This document shows positions 18,179-19,749 of a stretch of 19,749 nucleotides of DNA, piece after piece. The number at the start of each line of letters is the position of its first letter. Position 1 is the first letter of the stretch. Source of the DNA: Zeimonas sp036675585 (GTDB lineage Bacteria > Pseudomonadota > Gammaproteobacteria > Burkholderiales > Burkholderiaceae_E); assembly GCA_036675585.1 (NCBI GenBank), contig JAKFES010000186.1:1-19749 (forward strand), written 5' to 3'. Below the pieces are notes generated by a model, which saw only the letters and a program-made list of their open reading frames with translations, was not told the DNA's origin and did not search any database. Both the position numbers and the translations under genes were made by a program.

Positions 18179-19408
18179 TCAGATCTTCGGTACGAACTGC
18201 TGGTTCGTGTTCGGCCTGGCGAGCAGGTCGCACTGCCCGGCCATGTCGACCGACTTCACCGCCGGCGCCTTCTCGAGCACCCGGTACTGGCCGCCGTGCA
18301 CCTGCGTCAGGTACATGTCCATCGTGCAGTGGTGCGTCGCGCCGTCCATCGCGATGCGTCCGTGCGGCGCGTCGACCGCGAGCCCCGACTCCAGTGCGCC
18401 GAGCACCGCTTCGCGCTCGATCGACCCGGCCTTCTTCACCGCCGCGGTCCACAGCAGCCAGCCGACGTAGTCGTTCATCGCGAGGTTCGTGATGTAGTCC
18501 TTCGGCCCCATCTTCGCCTGGAAGCGATCGACGAACGCCTTGTTCGCCGGCGTGTCGAGCTCCTGGAAGTAGTTGGTGCACAGGATCACGCCCTCGGAAA
18601 CCTCGCTGGGCATCAGCAGGTGCTCGCCCGCGTCGCCGAAGGTCTGCGATGCCATCGGAATGCGGCCCTTCATCCCCGAGGCCGCCCATTGGCCGTAGAA
18701 CGCGCCGTGCGCAGGGCCGACGAAGCTGTTGACGATGAAGTCGGGCGCGGCGGCCTGGATCTTCGCGATGGTCGACGAGAAGCTCGAGACGTCGAGCGGA
18801 AACAGCTCGGCACCGACGACCTGCGCGCCGAGGTCGCCCGCCATCTTGCGGATCCACCGGGTCGAGATCTGGCCGAAGTTGTAGTCGGCCGCGAGCACGT
18901 AGACCTTCTTTCCGTACTGCTTGACCAGGTACGGCATCATGATGGCCAGCCCCTGGCTCGGCGTAAGGCCGGTGACGAAGGTGTTGCGATCGCACACGCC
19001 GCCTTCGTAGGTCATGTTGTAGAAGTACGGCGTGTTGCTCCGGCGCAGGACGGGCCGCACGACTTCGCGCGACGCGCTGGTCACGGCCGCGAAGCACACC
19101 GCGGCCTTGTCCTTGATCGCCACCTGCTGCGCGAACTGCGCGTACAGCTGGTTGTTCGACTGCGCGTCGTACGCCGCCAGCCGCACCTTGCGCCCGAGCA
19201 GCCCGCCCGCCGCGTTGGTCTCGCCGACCGCGAACTCGAGCACGCGCGATTTCGGCACGCCGAACACCTGCAGCGGCCCCGAAACGTCCTGGATGCTGCC
19301 GACGACGATCTCGTCCTGCGCCTGCGCGGCCGACGACCACGCCGCGAATTTCAGCGCCGTGGCTCCGGCAGCCGTCGAAACCAGCCAATGACGCCGCGAG
19401 CGTCTCAT
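18179..19408 (-). CDS. Periplasmic amide/urea-type substrate-binding protein with Tat-like signal
   Basis: The 409-residue protein has an N-terminal signal with a twin-arginine-like motif, SRRHWLV (4-10), a hydrophobic stretch and a likely cleavage after AQA (28-30). The mature protein starts QDEIVVGSIQDVSGPL, a type I periplasmic binding fold. The segment YNMTYEGGVCDRNTFVTG resembles the FmdD/UrtA/AmiC group that binds short amides or urea rather than branched-chain amino acids. The ATG at 19408 is fixed by AGGAGG (complement of 19414-19419), 5 bp away; an upstream in-frame ATG (19537) would bury the signal peptide. It is the first gene of the operon and delivers ligand to the two permeases. 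Confidence 0.9.
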   Translation of the reverse strand: MRRSRRHWLVSTAAGATALKFAAWSSAAQAQDEIVVGSIQDVSGPLQVFGVPKSRVLEFAVGETNAAGGLLGRKVRLAAYDAQSNNQLYAQFAQQVAIKDKAAVCFAAVTSASREVVRPVLRRSNTPYFYNMTYEGGVCDRNTFVTGLTPSQGLAIMMPYLVKQYGKKVYVLAADYNFGQISTRWIRKMAGDLGAQVVGAELFPLDVSSFSSTIAKIQAAAPDFIVNSFVGPAHGAFYGQWAASGMKGRIPMASQTFGDAGEHLLMPSEVSEGVILCTNYFQELDTPANKAFVDRFQAKMGPKDYITNLAMNDYVGWLLWTAAVKKAGSIEREAVLGALESGLAVDAPHGRIAMDGATHHCTMDMYLTQVHGGQYRVLEKAPAVKSVDMAGQCDLLARPNTNQQFVPKI

Positions 19409-19749
19409 GTCTTCCTCCTGTGCAGGCGATCGGATCGAGCCGGACCGCGGTTGTGTTTCGCGAGAGCATAGCCGAACGGCCGCCGATTCCGATGCGGGAT
19501 CGCGATCGAACCCGGCGTTCGAGTTGCGCGTTCCCAATGGCCGGAGCGCAGCGGTTTCGCGAGGAGCCGACGGGTATGTGGCCGTGCGGGCGCGCGCAGC
19601 GGGCGGGGACCCGATTGCGCCGTGCGCCGGCCTCGAAGCCGCCGAGCAGCGCAGCCGCCGCGGGGGCAGTCGGCGAGCACTGTTCGAGCTCCGAGGCGCA
19701 AGCCCCGAAGGGGCGCCGCGACGAGGGCGAGTTGCGCAGCCGCCCGCGG
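19409..19749. other. Noncoding upstream region of the transporter operon
   Basis: I find no convincing gene in these 341 bases; the short open frames here lack ribosome-binding sites and recognisable motifs. It should hold the transporter promoter. TATGCT (minus strand, plus 19465-19470) could be a -10 box, but I see no matching -35 and no sigma-54 site. GATCGCGATC (19498-19507) is a perfect palindrome, and GTTTCGCGAG occurs twice (19455-19464, 19554-19563). The far end (19671-19743) is a structured GC-rich stretch with a GCCCC-GAA-GGGGC hairpin (19702-19714). Confidence 0.5.

Noticed and set aside
19405..19701. 98-codon minus-strand frame upstream of the binding-protein gene
   Set aside because: Arg-rich translation with no motif, no ribosome-binding site, and it overlaps the real start of the binding-protein gene in another frame.

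Overview
The window is a GC-rich (high G+C at third codon positions), densely coding stretch of a proteobacterial chromosome. A complete aerobic benzoyl-CoA epoxidation (box) module next to an amide/urea-type ABC transporter points to a betaproteobacterium, most likely Burkholderiales or a relative. That placement is an inference from gene content and composition, not from a marker gene. I see no rRNA, tRNA, CRISPR array, insertion sequence or phage gene.

Layout. (1) 1-3240 is an envelope lipid/sugar module. A GT2 polyprenyl-phosphate glycosyltransferase and a truncated flippase-like membrane protein lie on the minus strand, overlapping by ATGA. A multi-pass ArnT/PMT-type glycosyltransferase diverges from them across only 37 bp. 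(2) 3192-3653 is a 4HBT-fold acyl-CoA thioesterase on the minus strand, tail-to-tail with the ArnT-like gene and overlapping it by 49 bp. (3) 3765-5863 holds a DUF2231 membrane protein, a dodecin and a baeRF family 3 (bacterial eRF1-like) protein, a set that looks related to stress or translation quality control. (4) 5868-13308 is the box module: boxD on the minus strand, then boxR and boxC-boxB-boxA on the plus strand. Perfect inverted repeats at 5868-5893 and 13273-13308 bracket it. (5) 13316-19408 is a six-gene minus-strand operon: periplasmic binding protein, two permeases, two ATPases and a terminal amidase-signature hydrolase. (6) 19409-19749 is noncoding upstream DNA.

How the genes work together. 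BoxA (NADPH reductase) and BoxB (di-iron epoxidase) convert benzoyl-CoA to 2,3-epoxybenzoyl-CoA. BoxC opens and cleaves the ring to 3,4-dehydroadipyl-CoA semialdehyde plus formate, and BoxD oxidises the semialdehyde. BoxR, an XRE helix-turn-helix joined to a shikimate-kinase-like domain, should be the benzoyl-CoA-responsive repressor. No benzoate-CoA ligase is in the window. The adjacent transporter and amidase could bring in and hydrolyse an amide, possibly an aromatic one such as benzamide that would give benzoate, but this is a hypothesis.

The most striking noncoding signal is the boxC control region. Four TGCA motifs sit at 31, 10 and 31 bp intervals, which places them on one helix face. 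An 11-bp and a 9-bp inverted repeat interleave around a TTGACA -35 box. A near-identical copy of the first operator block covers the predicted boxD -35 and boxR -10 in the boxD/boxR intergenic region. This gives a specific model of BoxR control of all three promoters.
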